This document shows positions 44,201 through 54,450 of a stretch of 64,000 nt of DNA, piece after piece. Each line of letters starts with the position of its first letter. The stretch's first letter is position 1. The notes below the pieces were generated by a model that was not told where the DNA came from, made no database searches, and saw nothing but the letters and a program-made list of their open reading frames with translations. This stretch comes from Andrena cerasifolii (lineage: Eukaryota; Arthropoda; Insecta; Hymenoptera; Andrenidae): positions 1,240,001 through 1,304,000 of the forward strand of contig NC_135129.1 in assembly GCF_050908995.1 (NCBI RefSeq). Direction: 5' to 3'. Position numbers and translations under genes: made by a program.

Positions 44201-46204
44201 ACCACTGACACTGTGTGCGCAGACCTTAAGGCATCGTAATTTTTTTTATGTAAAAACTCATTGAACCCTCTATGACAAACATAATTATATCGACCGTATA
44301 TGTAGCACTGCTAATTCTTATCACGCACAACTTGATTTTTTTCTCTGACACAATAGATAAGATGCGTACAAAGCTTCTACGTCTGTTGCGCTGAATGTTT
44401 CATATTGTATATTCATGCTCTCTTTTTCCCTTTCTTCTTCTCTTTGTCTTTATTTTTAATACGCGTCCGTTTCTCTACCTCATTTTTTGTAATAAATTGT
44501 ACCCAAGGGTTGTCTAACCCGTCTATTGTAATTAAAATTAAATTTCAGCTTGTGGGTAGTCTTTCTTCTTCTCATCTGGCAATAGTAAGTACTTACTGCG
44601 CGTGTTATGAGAATGAACTATCCACTTGAAAAATGTATACATGGGCATAATTTGAAGGTAAAATTTCATTCTGGTTAAAAGGCCGCCGAAACCGATTAAC
44701 GCTAACCTGAGCTGTAACAGAGGACGATTAGATAATTGTGGAAATTGAAGCACGTGGTTGTCAACGTACCATGGTAAACACTGCGTAATAAACCCATGTA
44801 GTCGGCATAAGAAACAATAGAATTGTGAATAATAAAGTTCCCACGAACAATTGGTCAGGTTGATATTGACACGAGTCCACTCTTTCTCGCAACGGATTCA
44901 TCTTCTTGCCCAAAAAGAGTCGGAATAAAGCGGTGATACCCTTTAACTGAATATTGAACAGCCTAGCAAAAAACTGAGTTAATATCCTGCTCGCTTCTCG
45001 TAGGTGGTACGTTTTGATACCTTGCTGCGTAAACATAAATGCAGTACGCGTGAAAGCTGACGAGAGCCAAGAGATCGGCCGCTATTGCTATTTGAAACGT
45101 TATACCCAGTCTTCCGAACAACACTAATACTTCGAAGGCGAAGTCCATTACGGGCTTCATGAATATCAGAAACGTCCACCACAGGTGTATGTGGTACAGA
45201 AAAAATTTGCCAAGCATATTGTTCAGGGCATGATTTAACTTTAAACCGGCTGGCACGCCCATCAGCCAGTCTATCAAGTCCTTCAAGAACGTTACCACTT
45301 TCTGCAAAAGATTTATGTCCGTGAATATTCGGCTAGACGCGTTACTGGTAGTCTAATTGTATCTCCAACTTGCCTCCGCGTTATTTAACAGTATTTGAGA
45401 TGGAGATGTGTATTCGAAGTAGCGCAATAACAGCTGCAGCATAAATATCCCCAGTAACATATCTATTATCAATGCAAAAACGTAATTGCCAGTTTTCAAT
45501 GTAAATCTCTTGTTTCTTATCACAGTGATTAGCATCCATTTAACATTTTCCAACCACCCATTAATGTGCAACCCGAGGAAAGAGTATTTCAGAACCGGCG
45601 ATAATTTGTTTGTTATTTGACTGAGGAGGAGAACCGGATAGAAATATAGGAACATGTGATACACCAGCAAAGTTTCTTTTACGTAAGTAAATTTCCCCTT
45701 TTTTCGCAATTCCTCTTCGACCTGCTTGCTCTGCACTATCTTCATTAATTCGTAGAAATGGCTTCCAGGTGTTTTCTGAAGAAACAATTCTGTCTCCCTC
45801 AGGGCCACTCGATCGTATATAGTAATGACAGTGTGACAATGTAAGGTGGAAATCCTTTTGCTGTTAACAGTAATGCCTTTTATACTGTAATCGTAATTAG
45901 CTTCTTCAGAAGAAACATTAGGGTGCAAGCATATATTAATCCAATCTGGATATTTCTTGTCTGCGTGTCCACGTTTAAGCTCCGCTCCAGAATAATATCC
46001 AATTACATTAGCGCTGCACTTCGTCGTCTCTAAATTATCCACTCTAAATACCCCGATGACATAAAACTTCTTAACTCCTGTGCTATCGTCGTATACAATT
46101 CTGCCAAACATGTACCCAGGTTTCTCTTTATACAGACTGTTCGGTAGAAATATCAACAAGCTTTTCATGATAGCTGCTTTTACATAAATCCTTACTTGAT
46201 TCAT
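41233..46204 (-). CDS. PIG-Q / GPI1 subunit of GPI-GlcNAc transferase
   Basis: Exons (reverse): 46204-45374, 45301-45021, 44962-44770, 44711-44597 and 41423-41233; phases agree; 536 residues. PIG-Q is a membrane subunit of the endoplasmic reticulum complex that adds GlcNAc to phosphatidylinositol, the first step of GPI-anchor synthesis. The Gpi1 signature is clear: WLMGVPAGLKLNHALNNMLG, FFLYHIHLWWTFL, LFLGKKMNPLRERVDSC and LFVGTLLFTILLFLMPTTWV, ending WGELLYPL as in homologues. Several membrane spans are visible. Intron 1 (72 bp) uses a GC donor (GAG|GCAAGT), the standard rare GC-AG class. Intron 4 is 3,173 bp and holds an antisense LINE with nested MITEs; its donor is GTAAGTAC. It is divergent from TXNDC11. 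Confidence 0.9.
42131..42512. mobile_element. 382 bp MITE with TA duplication inside the LINE
   Basis: GGGGAGACTGGGGCTAGTTG at the left is mirrored, with a few changes, by CAACTTGCCCTGGTCTCCCC at the right. TA lies on both sides (42129-42130 and 42513-42514). Removing it with one TA joins EEGTQVDA to IYTDFRKEF in frame, showing that it entered the LINE after the LINE landed. Confidence 0.9.
43334..43896. mobile_element. hAT-like non-autonomous element, uninterrupted (copy B)
   Basis: GGTAATTATTTAGAAGTTTT and its mirror are the ends, with arms of about 250 bp. The 8 bp flanks CCGTTAAC and CTGTTAAC differ by one base. It splits the LINE frame between LWLSRLNPLT and LENRRIISDL. It serves as the undisturbed reference for copy A in the C7orf50 intron. 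Confidence 0.9.
44022..44229. repeat. Two direct units plus inverted end, MITE-like
   Basis: TAAAGGTCTGCGCACACATA (44022) and a second about 80 bp unit (from 44108) are direct repeats sharing GTCAGTACCGTTCC and AGAGACCCTCTACGC. The right edge CTGTGTGCGCAGACCTTAAG mirrors the left. It terminates the readable part of the LINE. Confidence 0.7.
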
Positions 46205-46797
46205 TAAAACTGAGCTACAATCATTTTACAGAAAGAAATATCTCCGCATAGCAAACGCATGGCTATGCAGAATTTACAGGTAGATTCCCAGCGGTGCTCA
46301 ATCATTTTCCGCGCTCTAATAGAACTCCCGAATTAACGTTCGTAGTCGTAAAAAATGTAAAACGACAGCAAAGATCGCTTAAAGATTTTTCGTAAAAGAA
46401 GCACAGTTATAAAGGAATGTATAATTTCAAAGGAAACTTATATATTTCCGGAGAAATTTCACTTCCGATTGATGATTCTCGATGGCAGCTACGCGAGCCA
46501 CGACGTTACTTCGCGACTGCTCTTGAATGGTTTCCCACGGTTCAAGGGAACTCCAATCCGGTGGTTATAATTTCCTCGCGCTGTGTATCGACGATATGTT
46601 GACAAGCGGTCAGCTGTTTCCGGTCTATGAAAATACAAGTGGCTCGATAGAGGCCCACGAAAAGCCCGGCTAATTACTTTTAATTAAATAAGCCGCAGCT
46701 GGGCTCGCAGGGCAGAGTAAACAAGGGACGTGTGATGAGGTTCTAACACACGGTGCTTTTCTCTCCCTTAATTTCCTTTTGGTTGCCTGTACGGATA
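46205..46797. promoter_or_regulatory. Divergent promoter region, PIG-Q / TXNDC11
   Basis: The start codons are 593 bp apart on opposite strands. No gene or clear TATA box lies within, so both genes probably fire from here. Confidence 0.5.
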
Positions 46798-49700
46798 ATG
46801 TTGGAGGAAGAGCTGGAAGCAAGCACGCTGAGAAATGCTGATAACCCGCATACGATCGCATCGGACTCAGGAAGTAACGACGTGGCCAAGGAGTCGGATC
46901 AGAGGCTCGCGATAGAAGAGAGACTGGCCAGCAAGATGTTCTCCTACGCCAGAGAGATAATCTGTTTCTTCCTCGCGATCACATTCACCGCCCTGGCTGC
47001 TCTCCACAGCTCGTAAGTTTTTTAGGTTATGCCGATTCGTTGGTTAAAAATTCAGTGGGCCTTTCTGCGTGACGTGTCCCGTCGGCCTGGCGCCGAAAGC
47101 AACGCCGACTTCCATGCCTCTGACACTGCGCAACAGATGTTTTACGAGCTGAATGCATTGGAATAACTGGACAGCAGTTTTTTACCTCCGATATATAATG
47201 TATTGCGCATGTTTATCTTTTATCGCCTCGTTCCAGATCTCCCAAAGTGTCCAAGCCTCCGTTGGCTAAGCCATTCTTCAATCAGAGCTCGATCGTCCTA
47301 GACTTTTACAAGGGCCATTTGGGAGCCGTGATAGAGAGAGTCACGGAGGCAGATTTTAGTTTCGTTATGTACTACGCGCCATGGGATGCAGAGAGCCAGG
47401 CTGTGCGGCAGGAATTCGAGAAGGTCGCTCAGTATTACGATACTCAGGTGCGAAGGATAGCTATTAAGTCGAGCGTCTAGCATCTTTCGACGCTTGTAAA
47501 CTACACGCATTTGGCTTTCAGGTCTTCTTCGCCGCCATCAATTGCTGGCATCCGAACTCCGAATGCAGAGCTCAATACAATAAGATTCAGAGTTACCCAG
47601 TGCTAATGCTCTATCCGTCGAGGGACTCTGGTATACAGTACAGGGGTATTCGTAACGCGTCGTACATGATTCGTTTTCTTCATAACGTCATGAACCCGAT
47701 TGTTAGAATAACTCGTACGGAACAATTGACAGAGTTACTTGTGAATTACGATGTAAGTATAAGGAAGCAATATAATAATATAATTTGAATTTCGACTGTA
47801 AAAATTGTTGTAATTAGAAGAGATGATTTCGGCGCACTGGTTCGGTCTATTAAAATTTAGAAAAGAATCAATATTAAAATTGAATAGACCGAACCAGTGC
47901 GCCGAAATCATCTCTTCTAATTAGAAGCAATATACAGTTTGGGATTCTTTTCTGAAGGAGAAAGATTGGCATTTCCTCGTCGTTATTACAGGCTGTGATG
48001 GTAGGCTATTTTAACTTTACTCGACTGGACAGGACTCCCGGTTACAGAGAATTTTATAAAGCCGCTATACGCGCATTAGAAAGAGATCCTAACAGAGAGC
48101 TGGTTTTCGCTATTGTCACCGGAGCATCGTCTAGCGAGGCGGAACATAATGTTTACAAATTTCCATCTGCAAATTTACACATGTGGAACGAATCTCTCGT
48201 AAGTATGCGGAAGTATTTTTATATCTACGCGGCTGTGTATATACGATGTATATATGGGATACATAAAGCAGAAACATTTGCATATATAGCACGATTAAAT
48301 GAGTGAGAATTGAAATGTGTAGAGGTATCCAGAAGACTCTGAATGGACTTCCGAAAACATATTAAATTGGATTAGCAGCTCCATTCACCAACCGGCGCTG
48401 TGGCTGCAGCCTCCAGGGGTAAAAGCGCTAACATTAGCACCGTACGTGAGGGAAGGGCCCGTACTTTTTCTCTTCACGCCTCGTAATCCTTTGCATCCTG
48501 AAAATTACAATTACAATCTGGTGCGTAGTAATGTAAGCAGAAATACAGTATACAAGGGATGTGTAATAAGAACTGCATTGATCCTATAGATGAAAGAAAT
48601 CGGACTGCGGTATTATAATTGCATAGACAATGTCTTGGCTAAAGGTATAATCGAACGTCTCAGTCTTAACCGTCGCGCAGCTAGTGCTAGACATTCCGAG
48701 AAAACTAAACAATGCCTTAAACTCTTAAAGGAGAATGAGAATCGATCGGCCGAGCCGGCCATCAGTGTCTCCGTTCAACGATGGATTAACGATAGTTGCT
48801 GTGCTAATATTGTAACGAATAAATGTTCTCTCTGTAAAAAGAGCGTGCTGAGCAACGCGGAAAAAGACGTGTCCGTTTGTAAGCTTGTCTTTGGTAAACA
48901 CAATCATGCGTGTAAAGTTGTTGATATTTTTAAAGTTTCCGCGGTGGAAGACTCGCAAGAGAGATACGAGGTCTGTTGCGACAAGGACCACGCGACAGTA
49001 AAATTGCAGGAGAAATTGAAATCCAAAAGGTACAAGCTCGTTTGTTTCACAAGTTGCGAGGATTCTCAGTTAACAGTCTCTCTCTTTTTTTTCAGCCACA
49101 AGCACAAGGCATCGTTTTTCACAGCCAATGAAAATGATTTACGATCTGCCGACGCGGTAAAACAAGCGTACTTAAAACAAGATTGTAAAAAGTGGATAGC
49201 TGGGAACGAATATCATCAGCCTATATTTCCACGTGGCTCGCCCGAGCATCCGAATATAAGCCTAACAGAGTCAGTGTGCAAAATTAATAAAACATTGGCG
49301 CTAATAGCGATCGATAGCCTACATTATTTTCATTTCGCCGAAGGCCTTGGAATAGACGTTCTAAAAAGGAAAGATAAGACTGCTGTTGTTATACTAGATG
49401 CTACTGTAAGTCTCGACGTTTAATTTCGTTTCTACGTCGCGAAGTAGATTATTGTAGAATTAATGAATTTTAGCACGAGAGTCAATACGTTATGGAGGAG
49501 GATTTCAGTCGATACACGTTTATTCAATTCATAAACAATTATACTCAAGGCTTTTTGCAACGCACGCTGCGCTCCAACAACTCCAGGCGTTTTATACAAA
49601 AGTTCAAGACGAAAGTTGACTGCAAATCGAAAGGCGTACGGAACATGTGCATACCGGAGTTAACGACCGAGACCTTCTTAGATACTATTTTAGATCCGAC

Positions 49701-50551
49701 AAAGGTAAATTATAAGAAAAAGATTAACGCGTTCTAGTGCCAAGAAGCGGTGCTATAATTAAAGAATATATTAAGCTTAATGGTATTTTCACAGGATGTG
49801 CTTGTAATGTACCACTCTCCTTATTGTGCATTTTGTAGCGCGATATCTTATGTATACTTAACAGTGGCTCATTATTTGCGCGAAATGGATCATCTGTTAT
49901 TCGTAAGAGTCGACGGTGATAACAATGATTTACCTTGGGAGTACAATATGAATCGATTCCCATCCATTCTCTTCTTTCCTGCTAAAAGGTAATTAAACCG
50001 CAGCTCGTTACAATAGCATTCCACAATAGCTTCATTGTCTTTATTCTTGCAGAAAAGAGGATAGCACGGTGTATCCGTTTTCTCTGCCAATCACCATCCC
50101 CAATCTCGTTAACTTCGTCCTGGCGAATTTGGACGGAGAGTCGCACGTGGAGGCGCTTGTAAATATTTGTCAGTCCGGGGCCGGCGAGCAACCGGACACG
50201 TGTATCGCGCGAACACGCTGGCTGTGCCTAGATATTATTCAGCAACTGCTTCGAGACTATCGGAGGTTAATAAGGCAGATAAGTTTATTAGGGAGGAAGA
50301 TCGCTAGGGACAAGAGAAAAGTTATTCTGCTGAAGCTAGCGCATATTAAGGACATACATTTGATACTAGGTTCCACCATCGATCTCAAGGAAGATCAGCA
50401 GAAAGTGAAACTTATCAGGAAACGGTATAGGAAATACTACAAACACGTTAGATTAATCGAATTAGATAGCAAAATGAACAGCTCTCGCACGGAAAGTGCC
50501 GCTCAACGAGAAAATGTTTTTGCGAGGCAAGCAATTAGAAGCGAATTGTGA
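46798..50551 (+). CDS. TXNDC11 homologue, ER thioredoxin-domain membrane protein
   Basis: Nine exons: 46798-47012, 47237-47447, 47522-47752, 47992-48198, 48323-48520, 48590-49405, 49474-49704, 49795-49988 and 50053-50551. All phases agree; 933 residues, close to the human size. One membrane span near residue 60 (ICFFLAITFTALAAL) anchors it. Several thioredoxin-like folds follow. The first has FVMYYAPWDAESQ, where the Cys pair is lost; the last has VMYHSPYCAFCSAI, keeping CxxC. The C-terminus (LLRDYRRLIRQISLLGRKIA... KLIRKRYRKYYKHV) is a coiled coil. Known: TXNDC11 works in ER redox folding and degradation. Inside exon 6, 49030-49095 (GTACAAG...TTTTTTCAG) is a 66 bp in-frame stretch that may be a retained or facultative intron. 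Confidence 0.92.
47811..47923. repeat. Perfect hairpin, 41 bp arms, in TXNDC11 intron 3
   Basis: 47811-47851 (TAATTAGAAGAGATGATTTC...) is an exact reverse complement of 47883-47923, with a 31-base loop. GAAGCAATATA occurs on both flanks (about 47764 and 47925), perhaps a duplication. It could be a tiny MITE or a dsRNA-forming hairpin. Confidence 0.93.
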
Positions 50552-53249
50552 TATCGATTTAATCATAGATACGCACCGATGAATGTCACGTTATTTAAGG
50601 TGTTTCACGAAGTCGTACTAAGTGTACAGTATATACCTCACAGAATTTTTCATCTTGCAAAAGTAATAAACGCTCGGTTGGTTTGTGTATGTCTTGTGGA
50701 AATGAACGCGACAATATGTTTAAACGATTCTCTTGTTGCCTTTATCTGATATTCGAAGGAAGCGTGTCTAGAAGGAGCTTGAATATTTCACGAAGGAAAG
50801 TACATTACTTTTGGGTAATGCGTTGAGCGAACTAAAGTGATTTTAGTTCTGCATCATTGGGCTCGAACGATGAACCTAGTTAGATATTTGAATGATTCCA
50901 AGGTGAGAATGGATAAGCGTAAATAATGGAACGATGCAAGAACTTGTACATGTTGAATTGTGTGTACGGTACGCGTAACTGTTTTCCATATCCATACTAC
51001 TGTACAGGGAGTGTAAATGCAGTAGAATTACTCATCCGGTTAATATTCATGATGTCTGATGTCGAAGCAGAGAAATGATGCTGGTATTGTCACAGGCGTA
51101 CGGCAGCATAAGAAATGGCATACAGTAGTGTGCTCTTGCTCTTTAAAACAAGGTAACGATTTAATTGCTCGGTGCCCTATCATCGCCTGGTATGTTGTAC
51201 GATTCAGGCATGCATTTACCGAAATGTGTGTTACTTGTATATTTCTGTAAATACTGTTATAAACGATAACAATAAAGCTATATGTTGATACATAAAGGTA
51301 ACACAGAGGTTGGATAGTCGTGTCGCAAATGAATGACGAGTGGACCTAGGGAAAGAACGGTAAGCGAAAAGAGAAACATTAATGCCGGTGATGACGATGC
51401 TGAGAAAAAACGCGGAAACTTGAATACACTATTTCTCGGTCGCGTAGAAGGATCAGTTGATAACGTAATCGTGGATAAAGAAAATGATACTACTTCATAA
51501 CCTTATACGTTCAAAGATCGAATTCAACGCGGGATAAAATAGCGTGGGCCGAAAGTGGCCGATGGTTCGCGTAATCTCGCGTTAGTCATTCCCCCCGTTT
51601 GTCTGATTTATTTATGGGTTGGGCTACTTATTCGATGTAATGAAATTCCTAGTAAAATGACGCGTGATAAGAAACCTGTTTCTTCTATCAATTCGCTTGT
51701 TCTGACTAATGCGTACCATGCGTGGCTCACAGAATTGCTGGATTTTTAATCGATTTCGTAGTACGATGCGAGAGGATATATCGCTTCGATGCAATCCCAT
51801 TGACTTAGCTGTTTTAACCAGCCATCGTTTGCTAATTATATGCATACGTGGCTGCATTGTAGCGGGGCACGTCGGAAAACCTATTTCAATAACTTGTGCG
51901 CGCATTAACAATTAATAAGGTGACTCGAATTTTAGGGAATGCATTCGGGAAACTGAATTTTGCCGCCTCGGCGATAGATATTCAGGCGATTCCCTGTATC
52001 CTGAATTATTCATAATCGCCGATATACGAAAGTACAGTTACGATTTACAAGCTGCATAGAAACGAGAGAGATGTTTGTTACGCGCGAGTATAAATAAGTT
52101 AAACGACGTAATACGAAAAACTGGAACGTATTATCGGTAACCAAGATCGAAGGATCTGAACCGTTCTCGAGGATCACGGTGGCACTGACGGAGCGTCAGA
52201 TGGGAATAAGGGATTTCTTTATTTCGTTTACGTGCTCCCAGGTATCGGGGAGGTATTTCGGCAAGTTTAATTACATAACAAGTGTGACAAAAAATTTAGA
52301 CGATTCAGAAAAATGGCAGGTGAAAGATGGCGCGATATTTGATCTATGGGCTTCGAGGATTTCGATACAATCAGAGTCGAATAAAATTTGTGATACAAAT
52401 TTAAAGCACTATTTCCATTTTATTTATTCATCCTTCTTTTCGAAATTTTGAAATACTGCTTTATTTCTATTTATTTCAATGTTTTAATAGTTTTGATAGT
52501 TCAAATCTGGGCCTGCAGTATTCCCTTGCAACAAATTATCCCAAATATAACTGCATCTCTATTCCCAGAGCCGCAAAATATAATAACACATCCAAAACCT
52601 GTTTCACACTTTTAATGCACGTAGCAAGTAAGATAATATTCCACGTAAATCATAATGGATCATACTTGGTAATAAAATAACCTACTTATTACCTAAGGAA
52701 CGAATACAGTGAGTTCAATGATAATAAGGAAGCAATTACAATTTAATTCGTCGTTAAAATAAGACGAACTTATAATACTAAACAACATCGCTCTAATTAG
52801 GGATGGTTTCTCGAAGCGTCTAAACCCAAGGAACTTTCGAGAATTCGAAACTCTCGAAACCCAGATAAGAAAATGTTTAAAATCAATGAATAAAGAATCG
52901 TTCGCAGGGTGGCTCGAGAATTTGTATATTCTATATTTCCTTTAACTACAGAGATTTATGCAAAAATGTTATTGACATCGGTTCTTAAAGCGAGGTATTC
53001 CACTTGCAAAACAGAATCAGCACTTCAAATGTCGAGAGTTACGAATTTCGAAAATTTAAAAATTAGTTTCGAATCCACCCCTAGCTCTACTCATTCCTCT
53101 TATCCTAGGACAATGAAACTAGTCAAGCCCGCTTTATTCCACGCAAATCTACAATCAATTCGACATCGACTAACAATGACTGAAAAAAAAAGAAGAAAGA
53201 AAATACGAAAGTGTCACTTGATATCGGTCCCTACTTATCTTGATTCGAA
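50552..53249. other. TXNDC11 3' region and intergenic DNA, no gene supported
   Basis: An AATAAA at about 50667 may be a poly(A) signal of TXNDC11. Small frames at 51059, 51555 and 52179 have no recognisable content. AT-rich throughout. Confidence 0.4.
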
Positions 53250-54450
53250 GATAGTTGGCCGGGCTGTGACCTGCAGCGCCACCGGGCGGCGGGCCCGGCG
53301 AAACGGGGCGAGGGGACCTTGGCCGACGAGGCAGTCTCCCGTCTATGTGCAGCCCGCAAGCGTATGGCCGTGTGTACTGTGCCGCTGACAATGAGCCGCG
53401 GCGGTGACTGTGATAAGTGATCGCGTACCCTTCCTCGTCGCTAAACGCGTAGTGGCAGTGGAGAAAGATAGTACGTCGGCCAAGAAAAGAGTCTACCTCT
53501 TGATGACTCGCGCTTTACGCAAGGCGCAACGTAGCCGGAGCCCACAATTATGTTCGATGTACCGCCCAAGTTCTACGAGCTGTGTCGCCTTTGTTTATCG
53601 TCGGACGGTGTTAAATTGTCCATATTCGAGGAGGAGGGCGCCCAGCGGAACTTCGCCGACAAGATACTGGCGTGCCTCTCGATCGCGGTGAGTCCCGTCT
53701 CAGAGTATCCACCGGGTCCCCTCGTGCCGAGGCGACGATAAATCAGACGCGACCATCTGTGCATCTCGCATTATCAGTGCGTCTCCCTTCCTCCTGCCCG
53801 CTCGCTTACGCCTTCTCGCTTCGCCTCGGCCGCTCCGTCCCTGTCGGACGTTGCTCGCCGTCTCCGTTCCGCGCAGGCTGCCTCTCAAGGGTGTGCGCGC
53901 GGGCGCTCGCGCGCGCGCACGTGTGCCGCGTGTACGTGTGTATGCGCGTGCCACGGGAGAAAGTTTGGCAAGAGATGTGTCCGCGAGATAAGCCGACTAC
54001 TCACGGGGGCATTTAAAATGGCAGTGATAAGCTCTGCTCCTCGCCTGTGGCGGATCTCTCGCGCGGACCGATGGGCGGCGGGGGTGGGGGTGGGGGGAGG
54101 GAGGCAGCTCCTTATTTAGACGGCCTGTTATCAGGTTTCACACGCGGATTCCACGAGCCGCTGTCACATTTCGCGTCTGCTCCCTTCGTGTTATTCTTCG
54201 CCGTCCGCTGGCCCGTGATCTCCGCGCCGCACGCGACTCCGCTGCTGCCCGATCGAAGAAAGCTCCCTGCTTCCGTCCAACCTACTTTAATAAAAACTTC
54301 TTGCCACTGCTCGGCGCCGCGGCCTCTCTGCCGTTCGGTGCCCCTATCGCCGGAGACTGTGCACTCGAATCCCGTGCGCTGCCGCGAAACGGATGGAACT
54401 CGGTTTCACGGAGATTTCCTCTATCTTTAGACCGGGAATCGTGTTTAAAC
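53250..54450 (+). promoter_or_regulatory. CpG-rich zone around exon 1 of the ZAD-GATA gene
   Basis: In strong contrast to the AT-rich window, this stretch is dense in CG (for example CGCGCGCGCACG near 53908 and repeated GGCG blocks). It covers the 5' leader, exon 1 and the start of intron 1. It is probably the promoter and first-intron control region. Confidence 0.5.

Larger units (their letters stand above)
41484..44586. repeat. Inverted repeat pair bracketing PIG-Q intron 4
   Basis: 41484-41527 (TATTGCCAAATGAGAAGAAG...) is mirrored at 44545-44586 (...CTTCTTCTCATCTGGCAATA) with few differences. The pair may be terminal repeats of a larger element that brought in, or later received, the LINE. 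By chance both arms are open and flanked by AG and GT, mimicking a small exon. Confidence 0.6.

Noticed and set aside
44545..44584. A + strand micro-exon with AG and GTAAGT flanks
   Set aside because: No neighbouring + strand exons. It is the mirror of the intron-4 repeat arm. Kept only as part of the donor-palindrome finding.
52179..52451. 90-codon + strand frame after TXNDC11
   Set aside because: No recognisable domain, atypical composition, no splice partner or conserved motif.
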